Shown here: positions 25,059-36,076 of the stretch, one piece after another
How the letters are laid out: each line of letters starts with the position of its first letter
Numbering within the stretch: the first letter of the stretch is position 1
NCBI GenBank assembly: GCA_037447655.1
Contig: JBBHKE010000473.1
Location: 317,089 to 378,669, forward strand
Direction of reading: 5' to 3'
Length of the DNA stretch: 61,581 nucleotides
From: Zygnema cylindricum
Lineage: Eukaryota > Streptophyta > Zygnematophyceae > Zygnematales > Zygnemataceae
The notes under the pieces: generated by a model
Databases searched by the model: none
The model's input: only the letters and a program-made list of their open reading frames with translations
What the model was told of the DNA's origin: nothing
Program-made: the position numbers and the translations under genes

Positions 25059-25143
25059 CATCTCCAGGATTTGAACCTGGAACCTGGCGGCCAGAAAACC
25101 GCCGGTAGCCAGTAGCTCTAACCGTTAACTCTAGAGATAGTGT
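25059..25143 (-). other. Antisense tRNA-like block in B LTR 1
   Basis: On the minus strand: a 7-bp acceptor-like stem (ACTATCT with AGATGGT, one G:T pair), then GGTTAGAGC as in tRNA D arms, and a perfect T arm CCAGG-TTCAAAT-CCTGG at 25066-25082. Total 85 nt, the size of a tRNA with a long variable arm. The D-stem 5' side and anticodon arm are not canonical, so it is not called a functional tRNA. Degenerate equivalents occur in the other B LTRs and in A, D and P LTRs. Confidence 0.5.
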
Positions 25144-25423
25144 TACGCAATATAGGGTTTGATAATTATTTAAACATTAATACGTAGGTTATTTCATTTA
25201 ACTGAAATAGTTTTACGGGAGACATAGATCCAGTAATGTAAAAGTACGGATTACGGTACGGATAAGAAACGAATACTGCGCATTTATTTCTTTACCGAAA
25301 CGAATACTACGTATGTATTTATTACGGCTACGATTAAATGTGAATTTAATCGGACGGCCAAAATTAAACGCCGAGATCGCGAAAGGGAATTTCGGCGATT
25401 TTTGATTAGAGCCACATCGGATG

Positions 25424-25588
25424 ACACGTGGCGGAATGGCATTGGATCGCGGCATCTCCGAGGATTAAAGGAGCGAATCCGGATATACCACGTGTCGACA
25501 TTTAGGCCATCTCGTACAATGTTCGTACAGAAAGTACACCGGCAGCAATACTTTTGTGTACAGAAGTATAATCTGATTGGCTCCGTAC
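25424..25588 (+). promoter_or_regulatory. U3 promoter module: G-box/ABRE, GTAC cluster, CCAAT
   Basis: ACACGTGGC at 25424-25432, five GTAC tetramers (25514, 25525, 25534, 25558, 25585) and GATTGG (reverse CCAAT) at 25575-25580, all just upstream of the inferred transcription start. GTAC is the core of plant SBP-domain and copper-response sites; ACGTGGC is the core of bZIP sites. The layout is repeated in A, D and other B LTRs. Binding is inferred, not shown. Confidence 0.45.
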
Positions 25589-25673
25589 ATCAGTAGATAG
25601 AGTATGTGAGAGAGATAGGACTTAGAAAAATTAGGAGATAAGACCCTCTCTCCCACAGAGCTTTTGTACAAAA

Positions 25674-25804
25674 GGTCAACTTTGACCCTCCATAACTTAC
25701 TGCTCACGAGAGCAAATTCATAGATTCTTTTTGCTATCGACTCTGGGGAGTCTTGCCTTCACAGGGGTGAACTTGGTCAGAGTTTTTGTCTGCCACGGTG
25801 GCAG
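25674..25804 (+). other. Row of five short hairpins in the RNA leader (R/U5) of B LTR 1
   Basis: SL1 GGTCAA/TTGACC (25674-25687), SL2 TGCTC/GAGCA (about 25700-25713), SL3 GACTC/GAGTC (25739-25752), SL4 TTCAC/GTGAA with AGGG loop (25758-25771), SL5 CTGCCA/TGGCAG (25790-25804). Equivalent stems with compensating base changes are present in P, D1, D2, F and A LTRs. The region lies between promoter and gag start, so it should be the 5' leader of the element RNA. Confidence 0.6.
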
Positions 25805-25887
25805 TTGTTCTTGCTAAAACACAAAGGGGTCAGGGTTATCCTAGAGGCTTCTTGAAAGCTGTCCTCTCTGAGGACTTAAAGAGGTCT

Positions 25888-25902
25888 CAAAGTTTCAAGT
25901 TA
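25888..25902 (+). other. Primer-binding site of B1
   Basis: AGTTATGGGCCCACC, 14 of 15 to the initiator tRNA-Met anticodon-arm PBS, directly after the LTR end TTTCA. Confidence 0.7.
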
Positions 25903-26845
25903 TGGGCCCACCCTCTAGGGTTCCAATCTTTAATGGAACTGGCTTCATATACTGGGAAAGTATGATGATAGGAGCTCTTTGCGAAAAAAAGGTTTTGGGG
26001 GATAGAGAGTGGACGATTGGGACGTCCATCAAGTCTTGGAATTCCTCTAGGGTTTGAAGGAAGCATATTCACAAAGAAAGCATGTCCATCTTCAACGGAG
26101 GAGACAAAAGAAGGAGAGGTGGTGGACAAAGGAGCCGAGAAGGAGACGACCACACGAATAACAACTGTTTCAGCATTCATGTCAACTATTCCGAGGAACG
26201 AGGAGAATGATACTCAAACCTGCGATTTCAACAATATGGCGGCAAAGCACTTCATCCTACGCCATCTTACTCAAGGACTTGCATGTCCTCATTTGCAGGT
26301 AGAAAGAGCATCCGATCTGTGGATGGCTCTCCTAGAGATGTACCGAAGTGGTACAATTCAGCAACAACAGTAGGCTGATCAGAAAGTTAAAGAATATGTA
26401 TACAAAGGGGGGAAAATGTTGGATTTTTGCAATGAGCTTGCTACACTCTTCATGGAGCTACAGAGTGCGAGAAATTTTTTTAGTGAAAAAGAAAAGGTTA
26501 ACTGTTTACTGATGAAGTTACCCGATGAGTTTGAGAACATAGTCAACCGTGTGCAGGACTTGCCGGACTATGTAACTCAGTGGTAGGGATGATTCTCGTT
26601 CGGCAGAATACGATTGAGATTCGAAGGGGAGGAAAGAGTGGCCAAGCCTTGGCAACTTCGACCGATTGGAGGAACAAGGATTCTCGAAAACCGGTCGCAA
26701 ACTATGGGGGAAGGGAGCAGAAAAATCAGGTCGATGAGTTCGGACTAAGGGCTCCCAAATGTTTATGTTTTTTGTAAGAAACCGGGGCACTATATGGCAA
26801 AGTGCATTAAGCTAACCGAGCTTTGGTTAAAGGAGGGCCAGACTG
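25888..26845 (+). pseudogene. gag: Gag of B1
   Basis: QVMGPPSRVPIFNGTGFIYW over the PBS, but no ATG upstream (AAA at the start position in LTR 1, ATA in LTRs 2 and 3). Open capsid stretch 26017-26373 (TCDFNNMAAKHFILRHL, QVERASDLWMALLEMYRSG), then a stop at 26371 and frame changes. A knuckle near 26765-26810 is frameshifted (CKKPGHYMAKC readable). It ends at 26845, where a reversed B LTR piece begins. Confidence 0.78.
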
Positions 26846-27471
26846 TGAAACTCTGAGACATCCATAAGTCCTCAGAGTAAGCAGGTCACCTAAGCCTCTA
26901 TGATAACCTTGACCCTATTGTGTTTCAGCAAGAACAACTGCCACCTTGGCAGACAAAAACTCTGACCACCTTCACCCCCTGTAAAGGCAAGACTCCCTTG
27001 AGTCGATTGCAAAAAAAACTTTGAATTTGCTCCCCTGAGCAGTAAGTTATGGAGGGTCAAAGTTGACCTTTTGTACAACTGCTCTCTGGGAGAGAAGGTC
27101 CTATCTCCTAATTTTTCTAAGTCCTATCTCTCTCACAGACTCTATCTATTGATGTACGGAGCCAATCAGAGTACACTTCCGTACACAAAAGTAGAGCTGC
27201 CGGTGTACTTTCTGTACGGACAATGTACGACATGGCCTAAATGTCGACACATGTCATATCCGGATTCAGTGCAGTAATCTCCGGAGATATCACGATCCAA
27301 TGTAATTTCCCCACGTGTCATCCGATGTGGCGATGACCACAAACCGCCGAAATTCTCTTCCGCGATCTCGGTGTTAATTCCGACCGTCGGATTAAATTCA
27401 CATTAAATCGTAGCCGTAAAGAAATAAATGCGCAGTATTCGTTTTTTATCCGTACCGTAATCCGTACTTTT
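26846..27471 (-). repeat. Reversed, truncated B LTR inside B1
   Basis: Begins TGAAACTCTGAG (reverse of a B LTR end, with an intact ATG in ATGGATGTCTCAG) and runs through the leader and promoter modules in reverse. It stops at TTTTAC near 27471, before U3 is complete. It replaces roughly 460 bp of gag/protease seen in B2. The right join lies in a short shared word TTTAC, suggesting a microhomology deletion. Confidence 0.75.
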
Positions 27472-30394
27472 ACTGCTAGTTTTGAGGAGGATGTCTATTT
27501 CTAAAGGTAGCCATGGGATGTTTAGGCTGATTTTAAGTAATGAAACGAAGAAACTTTATTATGCTCGAGTTAATAATATTATGATGTGGCATAAGAGGCT
27601 TGGGCATATAAATCTAGATAAGTTAAGAGAGATGAAAAAAATGGGAGTGGTGGAAGGGATTCAGTTCAATGAGAGTGATAGTATAAGTGATTGTAGTGGA
27701 TGTGCTCAAGGTAAAGCACACATATTACCCTTTCCTAAAACAGCCACCTATAAAGGAGAAAAAATTCTAGATCTAGTACACAGAGATATTTGGGGACCGA
27801 CTAAAGTGCCCTCAACGAGGGGGGAGAGATTTATGATGACTATCACTGATGATTGGTCTCGGTATTCCCAAGTGTATTTTTTGAAAATCAAGTCCGAAGC
27901 TCAAGATTGTTTTAGACAATATAAAGCATGGAGCGAAAAACTCCATGAAACTCCAATCAAGAGAATAATGAGTGACAATGGTGGAGAGTATACTTCTAAC
28001 CAATTTGAGGATTTTGTGAGGGAAGATGGGGTCCAACACCCAAAGACAGTTCCAGAAAACCAAAAAAAGAATGGGGTAGCTGAAAGGTAAAATAGAATAC
28101 TAAGTGATAGTGCTAGAAGTATGTTATTCGATAAGAAGATAAGAAAAAGGTTTTGGGCAGAAGCAATAAACTGTGCTAATTACCTAAAAAATAGATTTCT
28201 TACTTATGCTATAAAAGATCAAACACCTTATGAGAGATGGACAGGCCGGAAAACAGACATATCTCACTTAAAAGTTTTCGGCAGTCAAGTATTCAGTCTA
28301 GATACAGATCGGTCTAATTGGAAGCTAGATCCTAAAGGAAAACCGGGATACTTATGAGGATATAATGAGGATGTTAACAAATATAGAGTTTATGATCTAA
28401 AAAGGGAAGATATAATCTTAGTAAAGCATCTAGTAGTTATGGATGAATGAAAGTCTGTGGATCCCTTCAAATATACAAAGTCAGTAAAAATCAGATTTGA
28501 GTCAGAAAATTTCGATGACTTTGAGCTTCCTAACTATCCAGGTTTTAGAGAAGATGACATTGTTGCAGGTACAAATCAGACCAAAAAGGACTCGGCTGTG
28601 GAAACTCCAATGACATTTCTACCCGAAGCGGAGGACGTGGTGGAAATTAATTCGGAATCAAGGGATAGGGGAGAAGCCGAGATTGTTCGAAAGAATCCAC
28701 GAAAACCATCTATTCTGGCCTCAGATTTTAAGGGGGGGAGGAGAAGTAGCAAAAGATTGCAAGAAAAACAGGTTAATAACAAGGTAACAAAACTATCTCT
28801 TCAAGATGAACCTCAAACTTATGGAGAGGCAATGACTTGTCCAGAAAGGAACCGGTAGAAGACACCCATCAATGAGGAGATGGCCTCAATTATGGCAGCC
28901 GATACTTGGGAGCTGGTGGATTGTCCACCTAACCGAAAACCAATCAGTTGTAAGTGGGTTTTCAAATTAAAACTGAATCCAAATAACACAATCGAGCGCT
29001 ACAAGGCAAAATTAGTGTTAAAGGGATTTACACAAAAAGAGGGAATTGACTACGAGGAAACCTTTGCCTCGGTCGTCAGATTTCCCTCCGTCCGCATACT
29101 TCTAAGTCTGGCAGCATCGGAAGACATGGAAGTGCACCAGATGGACATCTAGACAACCTTTTTGCATGGAGAATTGGAAGAGGAGATCTTCATGCAACAA
29201 CCCGAAGGGTTTGTGGAGGAAGGAGAGGAGAGTAAGGTATGCCGACTGATTAAATCTCTTTATGGTTTGAAACAGGCGCCTCAACAGTGGAATAAGAAGC
29301 TTGATGAGTTTCTTACCGGTCTGGGATATATTCGGATCAGCTCAGATCACTCAATCTATGTTTTTGAAGATGAGGAAGGTTTTATATTTATTGCAATTTA
29401 TGTTGATGATTTGTTTGTTTTAAGTCAATCAATGGAAAAAATTAATAAACTGAAAACCGATCTTAAGGGGAGATTTGAAATGAAGGATATGGGGGAAGCA
29501 AAATATGTTTTGGGAATTCAAGTAGAAAGAGACCGAAAAAGAAAGATTATAAGATTGACTCAAAAAGAAGCAATAGGGAACATGCTTGAAAAATTTCAGA
29601 TGGATAAAGCTAATAGTTGTACAACTCCAATGGAGTTGAAGAAGGGAAGTGAGGGGAGTGAGAAAGAAAGAGTCATAGTCTTAGACGAGGAATTATCTCC
29701 TGAAGAACAGAAGTTCATGCAGACTATTCCTTACAGGCAAGTAGTGGGAAGTCTAATCTATTTTATGAATTTTACTTGGTCGGATTTAGCTGCAGCTGTA
29801 GGAGTGCTGAGTAGAAGTCTAAATGCTCCCACTAAGAGGGATTGGGAGGCAGCTAAAAGAGTCCTTAGATATTTGATAGGAACTAGGGATCTATGGTTGC
29901 ATTTGGGTGGGGAGAATACTGACTTCACTACTTGGAGTGATGCCAGTTATGGTGATGCTCCTATGAGGAGATGCACATCTGGATATGTATTGTATGTGGG
30001 TGATGGGGCTTGCTGCTAGAGCAGCAAACAACAAACGGTCATTGCTCAATCCACCATGGAGGTTGAGTACATGGCTTCTTGCTCTGCTGTAAAAGAATTG
30101 ATGTGGGTCAAGTCTTTGCTTGGTGAGCTTGGTCACCTTAAGAGTGGTGTGCAGAAAATATTTTGTGATAATCAGGCAGCAATCGCTATTTCTGCCAATC
30201 CTAAACATCATTTTAAAGCTAAACACATGGACATTAGACTCAGCTTTGTTAGAGAGAAAGTAGAAAACAAAATAATCAGTTTAGAGTACCGACCAGATAG
30301 TGAGATGGTAGCAGATATGATGACCAAACCTGTGCCTTCCCCTAAGCTAATTTTCTGCAGGGAGAAGTGTGGTCTGAAATTAAAGATTGACTAG
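27472..30394 (+). pseudogene. pol: Pol of B1: integrase, RT, RNase H
   Basis: Open 27482-28090: WHKRLGHINLD and DCSGCAQGK (integrase zinc region), D of LVHRDIWGP, D of MSDNGGEY, and E of VAER, so the D,D,E residues are present. RT: KLKLNPNNTIERYKAKLV, QMDI then TAG at 29150-29152, SLYGLKQAPQQW, IYVDDLFVLS near 29396, LTQKEAIGNMLEKFQM. RNase H: TWSDASYGDAPMRR, TAG at 30017-30019 in place of Trp, STMEVEYMAS, FCDNQAAIAIS and the tail to 30394. Gag-protease linker is lost by the LTR piece upstream. RT-RNase H from 29162 to 30016 is one open frame. Confidence 0.85.
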
Positions 30395-30407
30395 AAAATA
30401 AGGGGAG
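30394..30407 (+). other. Polypurine tract of B1
   Basis: GAAAATAAGGGGAG just before LTR 2; the same tract precedes LTR 3 at 35011-35024. Confidence 0.7.
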
Positions 30408-31446
30408 TTTAGAAATTAATGGTCTTTTAAAGTATTTTCTAGGTCTGAATAGAAATATAGAAAGAAGCCGAGGCAGTCTACCTCTAACTTCTCTCTCCAA
30501 CTCTCAAACTTGTCGCAGGCACTGAGAAATTGGAGAGGAAGCTAGAGCCATGGCTACCTAAGCTATCCAGAGGTTTACGGGATATAAATATTAGTTTATT
30601 TATAATTAGGGGTTTATTTACTAAAAGTATATGCGATACCTCCAGGATTTGATCTTGGAACCTGCCGGCCGGTAAGCAGGCGGTAGCCGCTAGCCTTAAC
30701 CGTTAAGTCTAGACATAGTGTTACGTATTGTAAGGTTTGATAATTAGTTAAACATTAATATGTAGAATAGTTCATTTAACTGAAACAGTTTTACAGAAGA
30801 CATAGATCCAGTAATGTAAAAGTACGGATTACGGTACGGATAATAAACGAATATCGCGCATGTATTTATTACGGCTACGATTAAATGTGAATTTAATCAA
30901 CGGTCGGAATTAAACGCCCATATCATGGAAAGGCATTTTGGCGGTTTTTGGTCATCGCCACATCAGATGACACGTGGCGGAATGACATTAGATTGTGGCA
31001 TCTACGAGGATTAAGGGAGCGAATCCCGATATACCACGTGTCGACATTTAGGCCATGTCGTACAATGTTCGTACAGAAAGTACACTGGCATCTGTACTTT
31101 CGTGTACGGAAGTATAATCTGATTGGCTCCGTACATTGGTAGATAGAGTTTGTGAGAGAGATAGGACTTAGAAAAAAATTAGTAGATAGGACCCTCTCTC
31201 CCAGAGAGCTTCTGTAGAAAAGGTCAACTTTGACCCTCCTTAACTTACTGCCCAGGAGAGCAAATTCAGAAATTCTTTTTGCTATCGACTCAGGGGAGTC
31301 TTCCCTTCACAAGGGTGAAGTTGGTCAGAGTTTTTGTCTGCGAAGGTGGCAGTTGTTCTTGCAGAAAACACAGAGGAGTCAGGGTTATCCTAGAGGCTTC
31401 TTGGAAGCTGTCCACTCTGAGGACTTATAGAGGTCTCAGAGTTTCA
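30408..31446 (+). repeat. B LTR 2 (shared middle LTR)
   Basis: 1039 bp; first dinucleotide mutated to TT. Leader hairpins: SL3 GACTC/GAGTC (31287-31300) and SL4 CTTCAC/GTGAAG with AAGG loop (31305-31320). The gag-start position reads ATA. It serves as 3' LTR of B1 and 5' LTR of B2. Confidence 0.82.
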
Positions 31447-31549
31447 CTCACAACCCCTGTCTACTAAGGTATGAACCAATCAAATGAATCTAGGGTACAC
31501 AAAGGTATTACGCCCGATGTACTTTCTGTACAACCTGTGTATGGCAAGG
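31447..31549 (-). repeat. Short reversed A-family LTR fragment at the start of B2
   Basis: About 103 bp matching A LTR sequence in reverse (CTCACAACCCC, ACCAATCAAATGA, GATGTAC, CTGTGTA), as at 41897-41990. It takes the place of the PBS and the capsid part of B2 gag, so B2 could neither prime nor make Gag. Confidence 0.7.
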
Positions 31550-34500
31550 GTCTATGTCATTTTTGTCAGAAACCAGGGCACTATATGGCTGAGTGCACTA
31601 AGCTAAACGAGCTTCAGTTACAAAAGGGGCAGATTGGTGGAACCCCGAGAGGAAAGAAAAAGGCCCTTGTGACACAAGTACATGAGGTGGAATCCGAAAA
31701 CGAGGACGATGAGCTCCTATTGGAAAAGGAGTTGGAAGCGACAATTGAGGTAGAAGTTCCACGAAAGCATAAATGTGCTTTTTGTGGATTGAAAGGTGAA
31801 GCAGGCTGGATTGTACATTCAGGTGCCTCCATGTACATGTGTAAGGATAAACACCTTTTCACTAAGATAAGAAAGATTCCTACCGTAGAGATAGAGTACG
31901 GGGATGGGAGGATAGTGAGTAGTACTCTTGTAGGATCGGTAGATCTGAAATTGTTAGTAGAAAGAAAGACATCCATAGTTACATTCTCCGATATATTGTT
32001 TATTCCGGAGCTGAACAAAAACCTTATCTGTATGTCTGTATTAGATGATAAGGGTTTAGATACTAGCACTAGGAAAAGAGTCTTTACTGCTACTTTTGAG
32101 GAGGAAATCTATTTCACTGCTGAAAAAGGTAGCCAAGGGATGTTTAGGCTGATTTTAAGCAATGAAAAGAAGAAACTTTATTATGCTGGTGTTCATGATA
32201 TTATGATGTGGCATAAGAGGCTTGGGCATGTGAATCTAGATAAGCTAAGAGAGATGAAAAAGATGGGAGTAGTGGAAGGGATTCAGTTCAGTGAGAGTGA
32301 GAATCTAAGTGATTGTAGTGGATGTGCTCAAGGTAAAGCACACAGATTACCCTTTCCCAAAACGCCCACCTATAAGGGAGAAAAAATTAAAGATTTAGTA
32401 CACACAGATATTTGGGGATTGGCCAAAGTGCCGTCATCGGGGGGGAAGAGATTTATGATGACTATCACTGATGATTGGTCTTGGTATTCTAGGGTGTAAT
32501 TTTTGAAAAACAAGTCAGAAGCTCAGGATTGTTTTAGACAATATAAAGCATGGAGCGAAAAACTCCATGAAACTTTAATCAAAAGAGTAAGGAGTGACAA
32601 TGGTGGAGAGTATACTTCTAACCAGTTTGAGGATTTTCTGAGGGAAGATGGAGTTCAACACCAAAAGACAATTCCAAAAAACCCGGAATAGAATGGGGTA
32701 GATGAACGATTAAATATGACACTAAGTGATAGTGCTAGAAGTATGTTGTTGGATAAGAAGATAGGAAAAAGGTTTTGGACAGAAGCAATGAACTGCGCTA
32801 ATTACCTCAAAAATAGAGTTTTTACCTCAGCTATAAAACATCAAACACCTTATGAGAGATGGACCGGCCGAAACCTAGACATATCTCACTTAAAGGTTTT
32901 AGGCAGTCAAGTATTCAGTCTAGATACAGATCGATCTAATTGGAAGCTAGATCCTAAAGGAAAACCGGGATACTTATTAGGATATGATGACGATGTTAAA
33001 GGATAAAGAGTTTACGATCTAAAAAGGAAAGATATAATCTTAGTAAAGCATCTAATATTTATGGATGAAGGAAAGTCTGTGGATCCCTTTAAGTATACAA
33101 AGTCAATAAAAATCAGATTTGAGTCAGAAAATTCCGATGACTTTGAGCTTCCTAACTATCCAGGTTTTAGAGAAGATGACATTCTTGCTGGTACAAATCA
33201 AACCAAAAGGACTCGGCTGCGGAAACTGTAGTGACAACTCTACCCGAAGTTGAAGACGTGATGGAAATTGATTCGGAATCAAGGGATAGGGGAGAAGCCG
33301 ACATTGTTCGAAATAACTCACGAGAACCATCTATTCCGGCCACAGATTTTGAGGGGGGAACGAGAAGTAGCAAAAGATTGCAAGAAAAACAGGTTAATAC
33401 TAAGGTAACAAAACTATCTCATCAAGATGAACCTCAAACTTATGGAGAGGCAATGACTTGTCCAGAAGGGAACCGGTAGAAGACACCCATCAATGAGGAG
33501 ATGGCCTTAATTATGGCAGCCGATACTTGGGAGTTGGTGGACTGTTCACCTAACCAAAAACGAATCGGTTGTAATTGGGTTTTCAAATTTAAACTGAAGC
33601 CGGATAACACCATTGAGCGTTACAAAGCTCGATTAGTGGCAAAAGGATTTACACAGAAAGAAGGAATTGACTACGAGGAAACCTTTGCCGCTGTCGTCCG
33701 ATTTCCCTCCGTCCGCATACTTGTCAGTCTAGCAGCAGCGAAAGACATGGAGGTGCACCAGATGGACATCAAGACAACCTTTTTGCATGGAGAATTGGAA
33801 GAGGAGATCTTCATGCGACAACCCGAAGGATTTGTGGAGGAATGAGAGGAGAGTAAGGTACGTCCGCTGATCAAATCCCTTTATGGTTTGAAACGGCGCC
33901 TCGACAGTGGAATAAGAAGCTTGATGAGTTTCTTACCGCTCTTGGATATATCCGGATCAGCTCAGATCACTCAATCTATGTTTTAGAAGATTAAGAAGGT
34001 GTTATGTTTATTGCAATTTATGTTGATGATTTGCTTGTTTTAAGTAAATCAATGGAAAAAATTAATAAACTGAAAACCGATCTTAATGGGAGATTTGAAA
34101 CAAAAGATATGGGGGAAGCAAAATATATTTTGAAATTCAAGTAGAAAGAGATCGAAAAAGAAAGATTATAAGATTGACTCAAAAGAGAGCATTAGGGAAC
34201 ATGCTTGAAAAATTTCAGATGGATAAAACTCATAGTTGTATAACTCCAATAGAGTTAAAAAATGGAAGTGAGGGGAGTGAGGAAGAAAGAGTCATAGTCT
34301 TAGACGAGGAATTATCTCTGAAAAACAGAAGTTCATGCAGACTTTTCTTTACAGGCAAGTAGTGGGAAGTCTAATATATTTTATGAATTGTACCTGGCCG
34401 CATTGAGCGGCAGCTGTAGGAGTGCTGAGTAGAAGTCTAAACGCTCCCACTAAGAGGGATTGGGAGGCAGCTAAGAGAGTCGTTAGATATTTATAGGAAC

Positions 34501-35011
34501 TAGGGATCTATGGTTGCATTTGGGTGGGGAGAATACTGACATCACTACTTGGAGTGATGCCAGTTATGGTGATGCTCCGATGAGGAGATGTACTTCTAGA
34601 TATGTATTATATGTGGGTGATGGGGCTTGCTCTTGGAGTAGCAAACAGCAAAAGGTTATTGCTCAGTCCACCATGGAGGCTGAGTATATGGCCTCTTGCT
34701 CTGCTGTAAAAGAATTGATGTGGGTCAAGTCTTTGCTTGGCGAGCTTGGTCACCTTAAGAGTGGTGTGCAATTTTTTTTTTGTTATAATCAGGCAGCAAT
34801 CGCTATTTCTGCCAATCCTAAACATCATTTAAAAGCTAAACACATGGACATTCGACTGAGCTTTGTTAGAGAGAAAGTAGAAAACAAAATAATCAGTTTA
34901 GAGTTCCGACCAGATAGCGAGATGGTAGCAGATATGATGAACAAACTTGTGCCTTCCCCTAAGCTAATTTTCTACAGGGAGAACTGTGGTCTGAAATTAA
35001 AGAGTGACTAG
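31545..35011 (+). pseudogene. gag-pol: Gag (knuckle) and Pol of B2
   Basis: The frame 31471-32499 is open from an intact zinc knuckle LCHFCQKPGHYMAEC (about 31551-31595) through protease (IVHSGASMYMC, catalytic Asp changed to His) into integrase (WHKRLGHVNLD, DCSGCAQGK, LVHTDIWG). Integrase goes on after a frame break with RSDNGGEY near 32606; TAG at 32689-32691 precedes the NG motif. RT has stops at 33476-33478 and near 33844 and small frame changes; YVDDLLVLS near 34020. RNase H TWSDASYGD, STMEAEYMAS and the tail end at 35011. Confidence 0.83.
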
Positions 35012-35024
35012 AAAATAAGGGGAG

Positions 35025-36076
35025 TATAGAAATTGATGGTTCTTTTAGTATTTTCTAGGTCTAAAATAAAGTGCAGAAAAAGGAGCAAAGGCTGTCTGTC
35101 TCTAACTTCTCTCTCCAACTCCTATACTTGTTGCAGTCAGTGAGAAGTTGGAGAGGAAGCTAGTGCCATGGCTGCATATGCTATCCAGAGATTTACGGGA
35201 TAGTAAAGTAGTTGATTTACTAAAAAGAGAGCTGTCGGTTACAAGATTTGATCTTGGTACCTACGGATAGGTAATGCCGCCGGTAGCCTGTAGCCTCATC
35301 CATTTAGTCTAGGATTAATGGTAGACGATATAGGGTTTAACAAATATATAAACGTTAACATTTAGGCTAATTCATTTAACGACAACTATATACGGGATAA
35401 ATAGAGTAAGTTATGAAAAGTACGAATTAAGAGTACGGAGAAGAAATAAGTTCCGCGCATTTGTTTTTTATAACGAAACAAATACATCGCAAATATTTAT
35501 GACGGCTATGATTGAAATCGACATTCAATCGGACGGCCGAAAAGAATGTCGAGATCGCGGATGAAGATTTCGGCGGTTTATGGTCGTCGGCACATCGGAT
35601 GACACGTGGCATCACGACATTGGATTTCAGTATCTCTTGAGATTATGGAAACGAATCCAGAAAAGGCACGTGTCCACATTTTGGTCATGTCGTACAATGT
35701 TCGTACATAAAGTACACCGACCCCTGTACCTTTCTGTACGGTACAGTAATATGATTGGTGCCGTACGTGAGTAGATAGAGTTTTAGAGAGAGATAGGACT
35801 TAGAAAAATTTTGTAGATAGGACCCTCTCTCCTATAGAGCTTCTGTACAAAAGGTCAACTTTGACCCTTTATAACTTACAGCTCTGGGGAGCAAATTCAC
35901 AGATTCCTTTTGCTATCAACTCAGGGGAGTCTTGCCTTCACGAGGGTGAAGGTGGTCAGGGTTTTTGTTTGCCAGGGTGGCAGTTATTCGTGGTGAAAGA
36001 CAAAGGGGTCAGGGTTATCCTAGAGTCTTCGTGTGAGCTGCCTACTCTAAGGTCCTATAGAGGTCTGAGAGTTGCA
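35025..36076 (+). repeat. B LTR 3
   Basis: 1052 bp, start mutated to TATAGAAATTG, end GAGAGTTGCA. SL4 is CTTCAC/GTGAAG with GAGG loop (35936-35951). It abuts the reversed A3 LTR piece at 36077. Confidence 0.82.

Larger units (their letters stand above)
24833..25887 (+). repeat. B LTR 1
   Basis: 1055 bp, TGTAGAAATTAATGG to AAGTTTCA. Modules in order: TTTTCTAGGTC, antisense tRNA-like block, ACACGTGGC, GTAC cluster with GATTGG, hairpin row, then the gag-start position, here AAA instead of ATG. Confidence 0.85.
24833..36076 (+). mobile_element. Tandem B array: LTR - B1 - LTR - B2 - LTR
   Basis: Three B LTRs (24833-25887, 30408-31446, 35025-36076) separate two internal regions in the same direction, sharing the middle LTR. 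This is the product expected from unequal exchange between LTRs or from a 2-LTR template. Outer flanks AAAAG and AGGCA do not match as a TSD. It lies within the 3' LTR of A3. Confidence 0.8.

Noticed and set aside
25059-25143. Functional tRNA gene on the minus strand
   Set aside because: The anticodon arm and 5' D stem are not canonical, and other LTR copies are degenerate.
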